Assembly: GCA_900319355.1 (NCBI GenBank) | Contig: ONOC01000003.1 | Location: forward strand, 1-64,000 | Direction of reading: 5' to 3' | Length of the DNA: 64,000 nt | Source of the DNA: an uncultured Eubacteriales bacterium | GTDB lineage: Bacteria; Bacillota; Clostridia; Lachnospirales; Lachnospiraceae | Part shown: in pieces, positions 36,532 to 45,986 of the stretch | How positions within the stretch are numbered: position 1 is the first letter of the stretch | How the letters are laid out: each line of letters begins with the position of its first letter | The notes under the pieces: generated by a model | Databases searched by the model: none | The model's input: only the letters and a program-made list of their open reading frames with translations | Told to the model about the DNA's origin: nothing | Translations under genes and position numbers: made by a program

Positions 36532-38196
36532 TTGGAGGTTACGTTCAGACAGGATATATATAACAGCTATATGATCCTTTCCGGTGGTGAGGTGGATCGC
36601 ACCGCCTATCCGATTCATATGATCACGAGAAACGATATCCCGGGATTTCTGTGCTGTCACACGGAGGAAATGGACGGCCGGCTGTACTTTTACTACGACG
36701 TCACCTCCATGAGATCACTGAAAACGGTGCTGGAGACGAGACCCGTCAGCTCAGGGCTGCTGAGACTGCTTCTTCAGGCGATGCCCTCTGCCATGGAAAT
36801 CCTGTCCGCCTATCTTCTGAAGCCGGACGGTATTCAGCTTTCTGCCGCCATGATCTATACGGACGAGGAACAGAAAAAACTCTGGTTCTGCTATTACCCG
36901 GATAGAATGTCACATTTTGCGGAGGCGCTTGTAAGTCTTGGAGAGGATATTCTTTCAGGGCTGGATCACGGGGACAGGGAAGCTGTTGCGCTCGGCTATG
37001 CCTTTTATCAGGAGTGCTGCGGACTTAAAGGAGAGGTGCCGGCAGATTTCTTCAGCCGTTTTCTGAAGAGCAGGGAGCCGTCCGTGGGGACGGAGGAGGA
37101 AGCGTGCCGGGAAGAAGAGGAAAAGCAGAAAAATCTGGCGTCCGTATTTTTTGATGAGGACGATGATGACAGTGACCGGCGTGAGGATAAGCAAAGACGA
37201 AGAAAAAAGAAAAAGGAAAGGAATGGGAAAAAAGACAGGAAGAAGAAAAGCGGATGGCGTGGATTTTTCCGGCGGCGCGCCACCGGCCTGATGCCGGAAG
37301 ACCGGGAAAGAACGCCGGATATTTCAGAACGAATGCCGGAAGGCAGGGAACGGAAGTCTTATGAAACAGAACGAATGTCTTATGAAACAGAACAGACGTC
37401 TTATGAAGCAGATCGGATGTCTTATGAGGCAGATCGGATGTCCGGGACAACGGAAGTGACCGCAGAAGAGCAGGCTTCTGTGCCGTACAGATCTTCTTCT
37501 GTTTCAGCGGAATCAGAGGAGGAAGAGAAAACCGTATTACTGAGGAGGAAGAAAGAAGGGCGTGCACCGGTGAGAGCAAGGCTCATTGCGGTCGCGGATA
37601 CGGCAGAAGTCGCCGGTGATGCCGAAGCCCCGGATTTTTCTGATGAAGCTGTGTTCTGTCTTACGGCGCCTGTCTATATTGTCGGCCGCAGCCGCAGGTC
37701 GGCGACGCTGATCCTGTCTTCTCCGGCTGTGAGCCGGGTTCATGCGGAACTGGTCTGGCAGGATCTGTCGAATCGCTCATACGATGGCAGGCCGGCGGGC
37801 TGCCGGCCGAAAAGCCGTTCAGATGAACAAAGCCGGGGCACAGGAGCACCGGAACCGGGTACTGAAGCACCGGCAGCCGGAGATCCTGTGTCAGGACCCG
37901 GTGCAGGCGCACCGACCGGAGATCATGTATCAGGCTTTGACACAGGCGCACCGACCGGAGATCATGTATCAGGCTTTGACACAGGCACACCGACCGGAAA
38001 TCCTCTGCCAGGTTCCGGCGCGGGTGCACCGATGTGCGGCACGTATGTTCTGAAGGATCTGAATTCCAGAAATGCTACACTGGTAAACGGGAAGCACCTG
38101 AGTCCGAAAGAAGCGTACCGGCTGTGCAGCGGTGATCTGGTCACCTTTGCAGACCGTCTGTACAGGTATGAGGACGGGAGATCCCCGGTGTACTGA
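36532..38196 (+). CDS. FHA-domain protein (DUF6382-like) with repeat-interrupted FHA domain
   Basis: A ~554-residue cytoplasmic protein. I favour the TTG at 36532, with GGGAGGG six bases upstream, over ATG 36505. Residues ~1-175 resemble DUF6382; then a long acidic and Lys-rich linker (about 185-265) and short repeats of SYEADRM/SYETEQT (about 275-310). The FHA domain starts at about 378 (VGRSRRSATLILSSPAVSRVHAEL), is broken by ~90 residues of Pro/Gly repeats including two copies of GAPTGDHVSGFDT, and resumes with YVLKDLNSRNATLVNGK to 550. FHA domains bind phosphothreonine. Last gene of the Tad operon, so a signalling input to the pilus is plausible. Confidence 0.82.
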   Translation: MEVTFRQDIYNSYMILSGGEVDRTAYPIHMITRNDIPGFLCCHTEEMDGRLYFYYDVTSMRSLKTVLETRPVSSGLLRLLLQAMPSAMEILSAYLLKPDGIQLSAAMIYTDEEQKKLWFCYYPDRMSHFAEALVSLGEDILSGLDHGDREAVALGYAFYQECCGLKGEVPADFFSRFLKSREPSVGTEEEACREEEEKQKNLASVFFDEDDDDSDRREDKQRRRKKKKERNGKKDRKKKSGWRGFFRRRATGLMPEDRERTPDISERMPEGRERKSYETERMSYETEQTSYEADRMSYEADRMSGTTEVTAEEQASVPYRSSSVSAESEEEEKTVLLRRKKEGRAPVRARLIAVADTAEVAGDAEAPDFSDEAVFCLTAPVYIVGRSRRSATLILSSPAVSRVHAELVWQDLSNRSYDGRPAGCRPKSRSDEQSRGTGAPEPGTEAPAAGDPVSGPGAGAPTGDHVSGFDTGAPTGDHVSGFDTGTPTGNPLPGSGAGAPMCGTYVLKDLNSRNATLVNGKHLSPKEAYRLCSGDLVTFADRLYRYEDGRSPVY

Positions 38197-38201
38197 TGTT
38201 T

Positions 38202-38290
38202 TGTCTCACATGTGCCGGCTGCGGGAATCGCACAGCGACGGAGCAGCCGGGCTTAATATAGTACGGTGGCATCTTGTATGATATCGATGT
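38202..38290 (+). repeat. Interspersed structured repeat, copy C
   Basis: Same orientation as copy A. CCGGCTGC (38215-38222) pairs with GCAGCCGG (38243-38250) around TCGC-ACA-GCGA; then GGGCTTAATATAG and GTGGCATCTTGTATGATAT. It fills the 94-base gap between the convergent FHA and murG genes and shares its last ~40 bases with copy A. Confidence 0.8.
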
Positions 38291-39358
38291 TTACTGTCTT
38301 GTGTATTCCCGGATCAGTTTCATAATCACATCGATACTGTCAGTGTGCTGTGAATGCTTCATGGCTGAAATGTACTGGTCTCTGTTTTCATACAGCTGGT
38401 TTACTTTATCCACCAGCGCTTTTTCCGTCAGGCCGGATTCTTCCAGTACCATGCTGAATCCCTGTTTTTCAAAAGAACGGGCATTCAGAATCTGGTCTCC
38501 GCGGCTGGCGTCAGAACCAAGCGGAATCAGAAGGTTTGGAATGGCCAGGGTGCTGATTTCGCAGATGGCATTGGCGCCGGCACGGCTGATCATCAGGGAG
38601 CACATGGCATAGAGATCCGGGAGCTCTTCTCTGATGTATTCATACTGGCGGTATCCTTCTGTATCCTTCAGGGATTCGTCCAGGTGACCTTTGCCGCACA
38701 GATGGACAACCTGATATTTTTTCAGAAGCTCCGGAAGTGCTGCCCGCACGCAGTTGTTGACGCGGACGGCGCCCTGACTGCCGCCCATGACCAGGATAAC
38801 CGGCTTATTGCTGTCCAGACCGGTAAAAGCAAATCCTTTCGCGGCACTTCCCTTTTTCAGTTCATCTCTGATCGGGGTGCCGGTCACGACGCCGGTGCCT
38901 TCCGGGACGTGAGAGAGAGTTTCCGGGAAATTACAGCAGATTTTTCTGGCATATTTCAGACAGATTCTGTTGGCGAGGCCCGGTGTCATATCTGATTCAT
39001 GAATGATGACAGGAACATGACATTTATTTGCCGCCAGAACCACAGGGACCGCGACAAAACCGCCCTTGGAGAAAAGAATATCAGGATCGATTTTTCTGAT
39101 GATCTTTCGGGCTTCACCGATCCCCTTAAGAACACGGAAAGGATCGGACAGATTTTTCCAGTCAAAATATCGACGGAATTTACCTGTGGCTATTCCGTAG
39201 TACGGAATGTTTTCTGCTTCTATCAGGCTTTTTTCAATCCCGTTGTAGGAGCCGATATAATAAACTTCATAGCCTGCCTCGCGGAGTGCAGGAAGCAGTG
39301 CGATGTTCGGTGTAACATGTCCGGCAGTTCCGCCGCCGGTCAGAACAATTTTCTTCAT
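38291..39358 (-). CDS. murG: MurG, lipid II synthase (GlcNAc transferase)
   Basis: Transfers GlcNAc from UDP-GlcNAc to lipid I at the inner face of the membrane, giving lipid II. A 355-residue GT-B glycosyltransferase with the G-loop GGGTAGHVTPN at the N-terminus, FSKGGFVAVP, IIHESDMTPG (family HExN-like), the second G-loop VMGGSQGA and the donor-binding SRAGANAICEIS. Monocistronic and convergent with the Tad operon, away from the usual dcw cluster as in many Clostridia. Confidence 0.96.
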   Translation of the reverse strand: MKKIVLTGGGTAGHVTPNIALLPALREAGYEVYYIGSYNGIEKSLIEAENIPYYGIATGKFRRYFDWKNLSDPFRVLKGIGEARKIIRKIDPDILFSKGGFVAVPVVLAANKCHVPVIIHESDMTPGLANRICLKYARKICCNFPETLSHVPEGTGVVTGTPIRDELKKGSAAKGFAFTGLDSNKPVILVMGGSQGAVRVNNCVRAALPELLKKYQVVHLCGKGHLDESLKDTEGYRQYEYIREELPDLYAMCSLMISRAGANAICEISTLAIPNLLIPLGSDASRGDQILNARSFEKQGFSMVLEESGLTEKALVDKVNQLYENRDQYISAMKHSQHTDSIDVIMKLIREYTRQ

Positions 39359-39644
39359 GGGTTATTCCTCGTTTTCTGTTTTCAGAAGCATTCTGATCTG
39401 AGACCGGCCGGATGAGATTCCGAAAAAATTCCGAAAAGATCCCGGACCGGTTTCATGCATTTCTCATCATAGCACAACCGTCATGATTTCAGTACCTGTG
39501 TTCAATCCAGCATGCAATCCTGAAATGAAATTTTTAACGCCACAGTCTCTTTCTGCAGTTGCGTTTGGTCAGACAAAGAGTAACTGGTAAATAGTCGGTA
39601 CCCTGGCAAAGAAAAGGTCGTTCCTTCTGGAACGGCCTCGTAAA

Positions 39645-39835
39645 CAAACAATGATTAGGTATCACACTGGACTTTGCCCCATGAATGGTATCGATGAGAT
39701 ACCAGTTCTTCCGGTCAATCGTAAAACTGCGGATGCCCTGTTCTGCGATACGGTCAGCGGAGCCGAAGCCAGTGCTGCCGTTTATTCGATTGTGGAAACA
39801 GCGCATGCCAATGGTGAATTGGCTGTAAAATTACC
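39645..39835 (+). pseudogene. IS66 transposase fragments (degenerate)
   Basis: On the plus strand at about 39742-39826, LFCDTVSGAEASAAVYSIVE matches the C-terminal signature of IS66 transposase (usually RKNWLFSDTxxGAEAS...VETAKANG). On the minus strand at about 39650-39750, GIRSFTIDRKNWYLIDT is the adjacent part of the same signature. The two pieces lie head to head, so this is a rearranged remnant, not a working transposase. The remaining ~300 bases of the 555-base gap (39359-39644) hold only a hairpin (GGTCGTTCC/GGAACGGCC, about 39611-39633) and no gene I can support. Confidence 0.6.
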
Positions 39836-39913
39836 GCAAAAGCCCCGGAAAAGGGATATAATCAAAAGGGGTGTAACAGACAGGTTCAGCATGAGGACAC
39901 GGGAGGTATTGCC

Positions 39914-41527
39914 ATGAGGCTGATGTTTATCGGTGCCGACCATGAAGTGACGGGAAGCTGTTATTATATGGAAGCGGCCGGGAAAAAGTTTCTGATCGAC
40001 TGCGGTATGGAGCAGGGCAGGAACCTGTATGAAAACCGGGATCTTCCGGTTCCGGCATCTGAGATCGATTTTGTTCTTCTGACACATGCGCATATTGACC
40101 ATTCGGGAAATCTGCCGCTGCTATATGCGAAGGGTTTCCGGGGGCCGGTCTATACGACTGAGGCCACGGCCGATCTGTGCGATATCATGCTCCGTGACAG
40201 CGCGCATATTCAGGAATTCGAGTCAGAATGGCGCAACCGCAAGGGGAAACGTCTGGGCAGAGCTGAATATGTACCGCCCTACACCATGAAGGATGCGATG
40301 GGGCTCATCGAACAGCTGCAGGGCATGCCTTATCAGAAGGTCATTGACATCGCGGAAGGTATCAGGGTACGATTTGTTGATGCCGGACATCTGCTCGGAT
40401 CGGCGAGCATAGAACTGTGGCTGACAGAAAACGGCATCACGAAGAAAATCGTTTTTTCGGGAGATATCGGCAACCTGAATCAGCCGATTATAAAGGATCC
40501 GGATTATATTACAGAGGCAGATTACGTCGTCATGGAATCCACCTACGGGGACCGCAGCCACGGCGATGAGACACCGGATTATGTTGCAGAGCTGGCCAAA
40601 GTGATCCAGTCGACGTTCGACCGGGGAGGCAATGTGGTCATTCCTTCTTTTGCCGTCGGCAGAACGCAGGAAATGCTGTATTTTATCCGCCAGATCAAGG
40701 AAGAAAAACTTGTCATCAATCACGGGGATTTTCCGGTTTACGTAGACAGCCCGCTGGCAAATGAAGCCACGACCGTTTTCCAGAGACATCCCAATGACTG
40801 TTATGATGAAGAAGCGGGTGAGCTGATCCGGAAGGGTATAAATCCGATCGCTTTTACGAATCTTCATACCGCGGTGTCGGCCGATGATTCAAAGGCGATT
40901 AATTTTATCGATACGCCGAAGGTTATCATTTCCGCTAGCGGCATGTGTGATGCCGGACGTGTAAAGCATCACCTGAAACATAATCTCTGGAGACCGGAGT
41001 GCACGATTCTTTTCGTCGGTTATCAGGCGGTCGGAACACCTGGCCGTGCCCTGGTGGAAGGGGCGGACAGGCTGAAGCTTTTCGGTGAGGAAATTGCCGT
41101 CAGGGCGAGAATCTGTCAGCTTCCCGGGATCAGCGGCCATGCTGACGACAGGGGACTGATGAAATGGGCTTCGGCTTTTGCGAAAAAGCCATCAAAATTT
41201 TTTGTATGTCACGGCGAAGATACGGTGACGGACTTTTTTGCGGACAGGCTGAAGAAAGAGCTGGGCGTGGATGCTTATGCCCCGTACAGCGGCTGGGAGT
41301 TTGACCTGCTTGCGGACAGATTCCTTGCGAAGCCTGAGGGAATCAGGATTTCTGTTCCTTCTGTGGATGCTGTTACACGCCATAAGAAGAATTCAGTATT
41401 TGAGCGCCTTGTTGCAGCCGGACAGCGTCTGATGACCGTGATCCGTCACAATGAGGGCGGTGCGAATAAGGATCTGGCAAAGTTTACAGATCAGATCAAT
41501 TCGCTCTGTGATAAATGGGATCGCTGA
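39914..41527 (+). CDS. MBL-fold beta-CASP ribonuclease-like protein
   Basis: A 537-residue metallo-beta-lactamase with the zinc motif HAHIDHSG (about 56-63), further metal ligands in DAGHLLGSA and GDIG, and a beta-CASP insert (VIPSFAVGRTQEML, ASGMCDAGRVKHHL) followed by an RNA-specificity region (ISGHADDRGLMKW). The architecture is that of CPSF73/YSH1-type RNA-processing nucleases; bacterial members are usually annotated only as MBL-fold hydrolases. Ends with a ~75-residue tail. GGGAGG precedes the ATG. Confidence 0.88.
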   Translation: MRLMFIGADHEVTGSCYYMEAAGKKFLIDCGMEQGRNLYENRDLPVPASEIDFVLLTHAHIDHSGNLPLLYAKGFRGPVYTTEATADLCDIMLRDSAHIQEFESEWRNRKGKRLGRAEYVPPYTMKDAMGLIEQLQGMPYQKVIDIAEGIRVRFVDAGHLLGSASIELWLTENGITKKIVFSGDIGNLNQPIIKDPDYITEADYVVMESTYGDRSHGDETPDYVAELAKVIQSTFDRGGNVVIPSFAVGRTQEMLYFIRQIKEEKLVINHGDFPVYVDSPLANEATTVFQRHPNDCYDEEAGELIRKGINPIAFTNLHTAVSADDSKAINFIDTPKVIISASGMCDAGRVKHHLKHNLWRPECTILFVGYQAVGTPGRALVEGADRLKLFGEEIAVRARICQLPGISGHADDRGLMKWASAFAKKPSKFFVCHGEDTVTDFFADRLKKELGVDAYAPYSGWEFDLLADRFLAKPEGIRISVPSVDAVTRHKKNSVFERLVAAGQRLMTVIRHNEGGANKDLAKFTDQINSLCDKWDR

Positions 41528-41581
41528 CCGGCAGAATTTTCTTATCGTACCGCAAAGGAGTAAACAGAAAAAGGAGAATTT

Positions 41582-42280
41582 ATGAGTCTGATCGGAATTA
41601 TCGGAGCAATGGATGAGGAAGTGAAGGAGCTGAAGGAGGCTATGTCGGAGGTTACCGTCTACAGAAAGGCCGGAATTGAGTTTTTCCGCGGTACGCTGGA
41701 CGGCAAGCCTGCCGTCATTGCACAGAGCGGCGTCGGAAAGGTAAATGCGGCTATGTGCACACAGATTCTCGCAGATGATTTTCATGTCGACTGCGTGCTG
41801 AATACCGGCATCGCCGGCAGTCTGCAGAACCGTATCGATATCGGGGATATCGTACTTTCCACGGATGCTGTTCAGCATGACATGGATGCCACCGTCTGGG
41901 GCTATAAGCCCGGTCAGGTACCCGGGATGGATACCTATATTTTTCCGGCGAGTCCTCAGCTGATCAGTACGGCGGAAAAAATCTGCGCCGAGGTGAATCC
42001 CGACATTCATACGTTCCGGGGAAGAGTTGTCAGCGGAGATCAGTTTATCTCAGATCATGAAAAGAAGGTCAGACTTGCCGAAGTATTTGGCGGCTGCTGC
42101 GCGGAGATGGAGGGCGTCGCGATTGCACAGACCGCTTATCGCAACGGGATTCCCTACCTGATCATCAGGGTGATCTCCGACAAGGCGGACGGCAGTGCCG
42201 TTGCGGATGACAATACCTTTACTGCGGACTGCGTGAAGCACTGTGTGCGTCTGATCCACGGCATGGTGAAGGCATTATAA
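41582..42280 (+). CDS. mtnN: 5'-methylthioadenosine/S-adenosylhomocysteine nucleosidase
   Basis: Cleaves adenine from methylthioadenosine and S-adenosylhomocysteine, recycling by-products of SAM use. The 232-residue protein begins MSLIGIIGAMDEEVKELKEAM; the phosphorylase-family signature GIAGSL and the substrate-binding EMEGVAIAQ and VISDKADGSA (catalytic Asp) are intact. GGAG precedes the ATG, 54 bases after the beta-CASP gene. Confidence 0.97.
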   Translation: MSLIGIIGAMDEEVKELKEAMSEVTVYRKAGIEFFRGTLDGKPAVIAQSGVGKVNAAMCTQILADDFHVDCVLNTGIAGSLQNRIDIGDIVLSTDAVQHDMDATVWGYKPGQVPGMDTYIFPASPQLISTAEKICAEVNPDIHTFRGRVVSGDQFISDHEKKVRLAEVFGGCCAEMEGVAIAQTAYRNGIPYLIIRVISDKADGSAVADDNTFTADCVKHCVRLIHGMVKAL

Positions 42281-42284
42281 AAAG

Positions 42285-42560
42285 CTAAGCTCTGGGATCC
42301 TCTTCGAGCACCTGGATTTCGAGGTAATCGAAGGGGATTTCTTCGTTTACGAAATTGTCCTGCGTGAAACGGGCCTTTTTTGTCTGTTTGAATTCACGTA
42401 TATTGGAGGAAAGCCAGACGGGAACAGACAGATCAAAGGCTGCACAGATCTGTTCGAGCGCCCGGAGAATTTTGTGGGTCCTCGTATCAGCGGCGTCATC
42501 TGTGATGGTGATGTCCTTTACCAGATGATTTTCATTCCAGATTTTTCCCCAGATCCGCAT
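42285..42560 (-). CDS. Conserved small protein of unknown function
   Basis: A 91-residue soluble protein, convergent with mtnN and only four bases from it. It starts MRIWGKIWNENHLVKDITI and has a central amphipathic helix (TRTHKILRALEQICAAFDL) and an acidic C-terminus (YLEIQVLEEDPRA). GAGG precedes the start. I have seen similar short proteins in Lachnospiraceae genomes but know no function. Confidence 0.75.
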   Translation of the reverse strand: MRIWGKIWNENHLVKDITITDDAADTRTHKILRALEQICAAFDLSVPVWLSSNIREFKQTKKARFTQDNFVNEEIPFDYLEIQVLEEDPRA

Positions 42561-42659
42561 GGCATTTCCTCTTGTTTTTCAGACCGGTTTCGGATTCGGG
42601 CCCTTTACAGACCCGAATCATGAGACGATCCGGTGCCGGGACGGGAACAGGCCCGGCTG

Positions 42660-42783
42660 CACGGTGTTGATATAAGACTGCTGGCTGACTTGAAAAGTTA
42701 AACGCCAGTGCAGCAGTAAATACAACCTATAAGACTGCTGATCAATAAACAGCTTGCATGACTGAGACGTATTACAGTAGAAT
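42660..42783 (+). promoter_or_regulatory. Hairpins and probable promoter before the hydratase gene
   Basis: In the 336-base gap, ACTGCTGGC pairs with GCCAG...AGCAGT (about 42675-42716, one bulge) with an inner ACTT-GAA-AAGT. TTGCAT (42754-42759), 18 bases, TAGAAT (42778-42783) forms a plausible promoter. I see no gene in the gap. Confidence 0.35.
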
Positions 42784-42896
42784 GTATTTTGCCACATTAT
42801 AAACGGAGTGTCAAAACGGACCGCAAAGTCAGCGTGCGGGTGCGGCACAGGACGGGGAGCCTGAAGGCGCGGTCAGAGTGATGAAGGAGGCGGCAC

Positions 42897-45194
42897 ATGA
42901 AGTTACAGAACGGAGGCATATACCTCATAAACGGAACGGATGTGATTGCTGATGACGGTGAGGCAAAGGTGAAACTGGCATCGGCGGGCGTGACCACGGA
43001 CAGAGATACGGCGAAAAAAGAGACCATGGCCTACGGGATCCTGAAGGATCACAACGTGTCCGGCAATATGGAGAATCTGCAGATAAAGTTCGACAAAATG
43101 ACATCTCACGATATCACTTATGTCGGCATCATTCAGACAGCCCGGGCGTCCGGACTGGAGAAATTCCCGATCCCGTATGTTCTCACCAACTGCCACAATT
43201 CTCTCTGTGCGGTCGGGGGAACGATCAATGAAGATGATCACATGTTCGGCCTGTCATGCGCAAAGAAATACGGCGGAATCTATGTACCGCCGCATCAGGC
43301 CGTGATTCATCAGTTTGCAAGAGAGATGCTTGCCGGTGTCGGCAGGATGATTCTCGGTTCGGATTCTCACACCCGTTACGGGGCGCTGGGAACGATGGCC
43401 ATGGGAGAAGGCGGCCCCGAGCTGGTCAAGCAGCTGCTCGGCAAAACTTATGATATCGCCATGCCGGGTGTCATTGCCGTTTACATGACAGGCAAACCGG
43501 TGCCGGGCGTCGGACCGCAGGATGTGGCGCTTGCCATCATCGGTGCGGTGTTCGACTGCGGCTACGTGAAGAATAAAGTGATGGAATTCGTAGGCCCGGG
43601 CGTATCGAACCTGTCTGCTGACTTCAGAATCGGCATTGATGTCATGACGACAGAGACGACCTGCCTTTCTTCCATCTGGAGAACGGACGATCGGATCAGG
43701 GACTGGTATGAGATTCATGGCCGCAGCGAAGAATACCGTGATCTGAATCCGGGTGCCGTGGCATATTACGACGGCTGCATTTATGTGGAACTCGACAAAA
43801 TCCGTCCGATGATCGCGATGCCGTTCCATCCGAGCAATGTGTATACCATTGAGGAAGTAAACGAAAATCTGGACGATGTGCTCAATGATGTGGAAAAAAG
43901 AGCGCAGGTATCCTTTAACGGCAAAGTGGATTATGATCTCCACAGCAAGGTGCACAACGGGAAACTGCTGGTAGACCAGGGTATCATCGCCGGATGTGCA
44001 GGCGGAGGCTTTGAAAATATCTGCGATGCCGCGGATATTCTCCGCGGGCAGTATATCGGCTGCAACGATTTTACACTGAGTGTATATCCGGCATCTGCGC
44101 CGATTTACAAAGAGCTTGCCGCCAACGGTGTTCTCGCGGATCTCATGGAAACCGGAGCCATTGTCAAGACCGCGTTCTGCGGACCGTGCTTCGGCGCAGG
44201 AGATACGCCGGCGAACGGTGATCTGTCGATCCGTCATTCAACAAGGAACTTCCCGAACAGGGAGGGATCCAAGGTGCAGGAAGGCCAGGTGGCCGGTGTG
44301 GCACTGATGGATGCCAGGTCGATCGCCGCCACCGCCGCAAATCAGGGCTATCTGACGCCGGCAACGGAATTTGCAGGCGAGTATCGTCATCCGGTTTACC
44401 ATTTCGATGCAAAAATCTACGAGCACCGCGTATTTGACAGCCACGGCAAGGCAGATCCTTCCGTGGAACTCAGATTCGGACCGAATATCAAGGACTGGCC
44501 GTCGATGCCTGAGCTTCCGGAAAATCTGATACTGAAGGTCGTTTCCGAGATTCATGATCCGGTAACCACGACGGATGAGCTGATTCCATCGGGAGAAACT
44601 TCTTCCTATCGCTCCAATCCGCTGCGCCTTGCGGAATTTGCCCTTTCCAGAAAGGATCCGCTGTATGTAGGCCGCGCGAAGGAAGTGCAGAAGGCGGAGA
44701 AGGCGCTCGAGGCAGGGCAGTGTGCAGGTGAGGCGCTGCCGGAGCTGAGGCCTGTGGTGAGAACGATCAGGTCCATGTTCCCGGAGGTCAGCCATGACAA
44801 TTTCGGCGTCGGGTCGACGATTTTTGCGGTGAAACCGGGAGACGGCTCCGCGCGTGAACAGGCGGCGTCCTGCCAGAAAGTCCTGGGCGGCTGGGCCAAT
44901 ATCGCCAATGAATATGCAACCAAGAGATATCGTTCCAACCTGATCAACTGGGGTATGCTTCCGTTCCTGATTGAGAAGGGAGATCTTCCCTTCCACAACG
45001 GCGATTATCTGTTCTTCCATGACATCAGGAAGGCTGTTGAAAACAAGGATGACGAAATCACGGCATACCGGGTGGATCCGGCAGCCGGAACGATGGAGGC
45101 GTTCAAAGTACGCACAGGCGCACTGACCGACGATGAGAGAGAAATTATTCTTGACGGCTGCCTGATCAATTATTACAGAAATCACAGAAGCTGA
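42897..45194 (+). CDS. Aconitase-family hydratase
   Basis: A 765-residue (de)hydratase. The aconitase core is present, with 4Fe-4S ligands in [11 protein letters not shown] (single Cys) and CGPCFGAGD (two Cys), the [12 protein letters not shown] and DVALAII segments, and a C-terminal swivel domain (about 600-760, [10 protein letters not shown]). It belongs to the YbhJ-like group often annotated simply as hydratase, distinct from citrate-cycle AcnA/AcnB and from isopropylmalate isomerase; substrate unknown. GAAGGAGG precedes the ATG and a strong terminator follows. Confidence 0.88.
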   Translation: MKLQNGGIYLINGTDVIADDGEAKVKLASAGVTTDRDTAKKETMAYGILKDHNVSGNMENLQIKFDKMTSHDITYVGIIQTARASGLEKFPIPYVLTNCHNSLCAVGGTINEDDHMFGLSCAKKYGGIYVPPHQAVIHQFAREMLAGVGRMILGSDSHTRYGALGTMAMGEGGPELVKQLLGKTYDIAMPGVIAVYMTGKPVPGVGPQDVALAIIGAVFDCGYVKNKVMEFVGPGVSNLSADFRIGIDVMTTETTCLSSIWRTDDRIRDWYEIHGRSEEYRDLNPGAVAYYDGCIYVELDKIRPMIAMPFHPSNVYTIEEVNENLDDVLNDVEKRAQVSFNGKVDYDLHSKVHNGKLLVDQGIIAGCAGGGFENICDAADILRGQYIGCNDFTLSVYPASAPIYKELAANGVLADLMETGAIVKTAFCGPCFGAGDTPANGDLSIRHSTRNFPNREGSKVQEGQVAGVALMDARSIAATAANQGYLTPATEFAGEYRHPVYHFDAKIYEHRVFDSHGKADPSVELRFGPNIKDWPSMPELPENLILKVVSEIHDPVTTTDELIPSGETSSYRSNPLRLAEFALSRKDPLYVGRAKEVQKAEKALEAGQCAGEALPELRPVVRTIRSMFPEVSHDNFGVGSTIFAVKPGDGSAREQAASCQKVLGGWANIANEYATKRYRSNLINWGMLPFLIEKGDLPFHNGDYLFFHDIRKAVENKDDEITAYRVDPAAGTMEAFKVRTGALTDDEREIILDGCLINYYRNHRS

Positions 45195-45230
45195 CAGACA
45201 CAGCACAGGGATATACAGAACAGTCACAGG

Positions 45231-45270
45231 CATCCGGCCGGCGCAGATATCGCCCGGCCGGGTGTTTTTT
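45231..45270 (+). terminator. Terminator after the hydratase gene
   Basis: CATCCGGCCGGCG pairs with CGCCCGGCCGGGTG, followed by TTTTTT. Confidence 0.9.
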
Positions 45271-45441
45271 ATGTCGTGAGAAGTCTCAGAACAAAAGAAA
45301 CAGCTTACGCACATTTCAGCTGAATTTTACCTGAACATGAAAATCAGGGCGGCAGAAATCGATTGAGCAGACTGAATAATCAGAATATTCATCTATGAAA
45401 AAAGCGAATACAAAATAATTGAAAAATATATGAGAAAAGTG

Positions 45442-45530
45442 TTGACAATAACGGACTTGTATGTTAACTTATAGTTACAAAATAAAAAACGGATTTGAAA
45501 AGAGCCGGATTTCCTACCCGGCAGTGAGAT
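45442..45530 (+). promoter_or_regulatory. Promoter, operator-like palindrome and folded leader of an orphan transcript
   Basis: TTGACA (45442-45447), 17 bases, TAACTT (45465-45470) with an extended -10 TG. The -10 overlaps the perfect palindrome TAACT-TAT-AGTTA (45465-45477). The leader folds as CGGAT...ATCCG outside GCCGG...CCGGC (about 45490-45535). Confidence 0.5.
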
Positions 45531-45553
45531 CCGAAACAAGGAGGTACAGACCA

Positions 45554-45604
45554 ATGGGAACACCACCGGCAACAGATCCTCAATATGACGGCGGTCCTGC
45601 ATAG
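45554..45604 (+). CDS. Possible 16-residue peptide
   Basis: ATG at 45554 with AAGGAGG ten bases upstream opens MGTPPATDPQYDGGPA and stops at TAG (45602-45604). The strong ribosome site and position after a promoter make translation plausible. The peptide is Pro/Gly-rich and hydrophilic, without signal or membrane features; GGGAAC and GTTCCC flank it as a possible stem. It could be a leader peptide, a signalling peptide or chance. Confidence 0.35.
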   Translation: MGTPPATDPQYDGGPA

Positions 45605-45745
45605 CGGTTCCCGAAAGAAAGACCTTTATAAGAGAGAAGAAAGGAAAGGTGTCCGGTACAGATCCGGGACACGGGACATAAAGGTTGAGTGACGGGTGCA
45701 GGTCATATTGAAAAAGATCGCAGATGGAAGCCAGATGCCGTGTAA

Positions 45746-45985
45746 AGAAACGGGATCATTACAAGAAGAGAAATTGTAAGGGCTGAAATTGAAAAAAGAA
45801 AAGTCACGGTAACATTTCTTGACGGTAACAAGATACCGGAATTGGGAAAACAAGAGAGTGGTTCATCAGTTGCAGCCAACTCGATTTTGAAATCGACAGG
45901 TCATGCAATGGATAGTTTGGACGAAGAGTTCGATTCAAACAGAAAGAGGTATTCACAACTGAATATGATTGAACCGTTTCAGTAG
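45746..45985 (+). pseudogene. Open stretch of unknown origin, no good start codon
   Basis: Following a TAA at 45743, an open frame of 79 codons runs to TAG (45983-45985), containing KRKVTVTFLDGNKIPELGKQ and SLDEEFDSNRKRYSQLNMIE. It looks protein-like, but the first ATG is at 45908. A second open stretch (45696-45779, MQVILKKIADGSQMPCKETG from a GTG) overlaps its beginning in another frame, so a frameshifted gene remnant is possible. No family recognised. Confidence 0.35.
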
Positions 45986-45986
45986 G

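Noticed and set aside
38274..38612. Plus-strand open frame starting MYDIDVY opposite murG
   Set aside because: Its start is shared with copy A only because both lie at the edge of the repeat; the rest is antisense to murG.
42561..42896. Known riboswitch before the hydratase gene
   Set aside because: Hairpins are present but no conserved core of a riboswitch class is recognisable.
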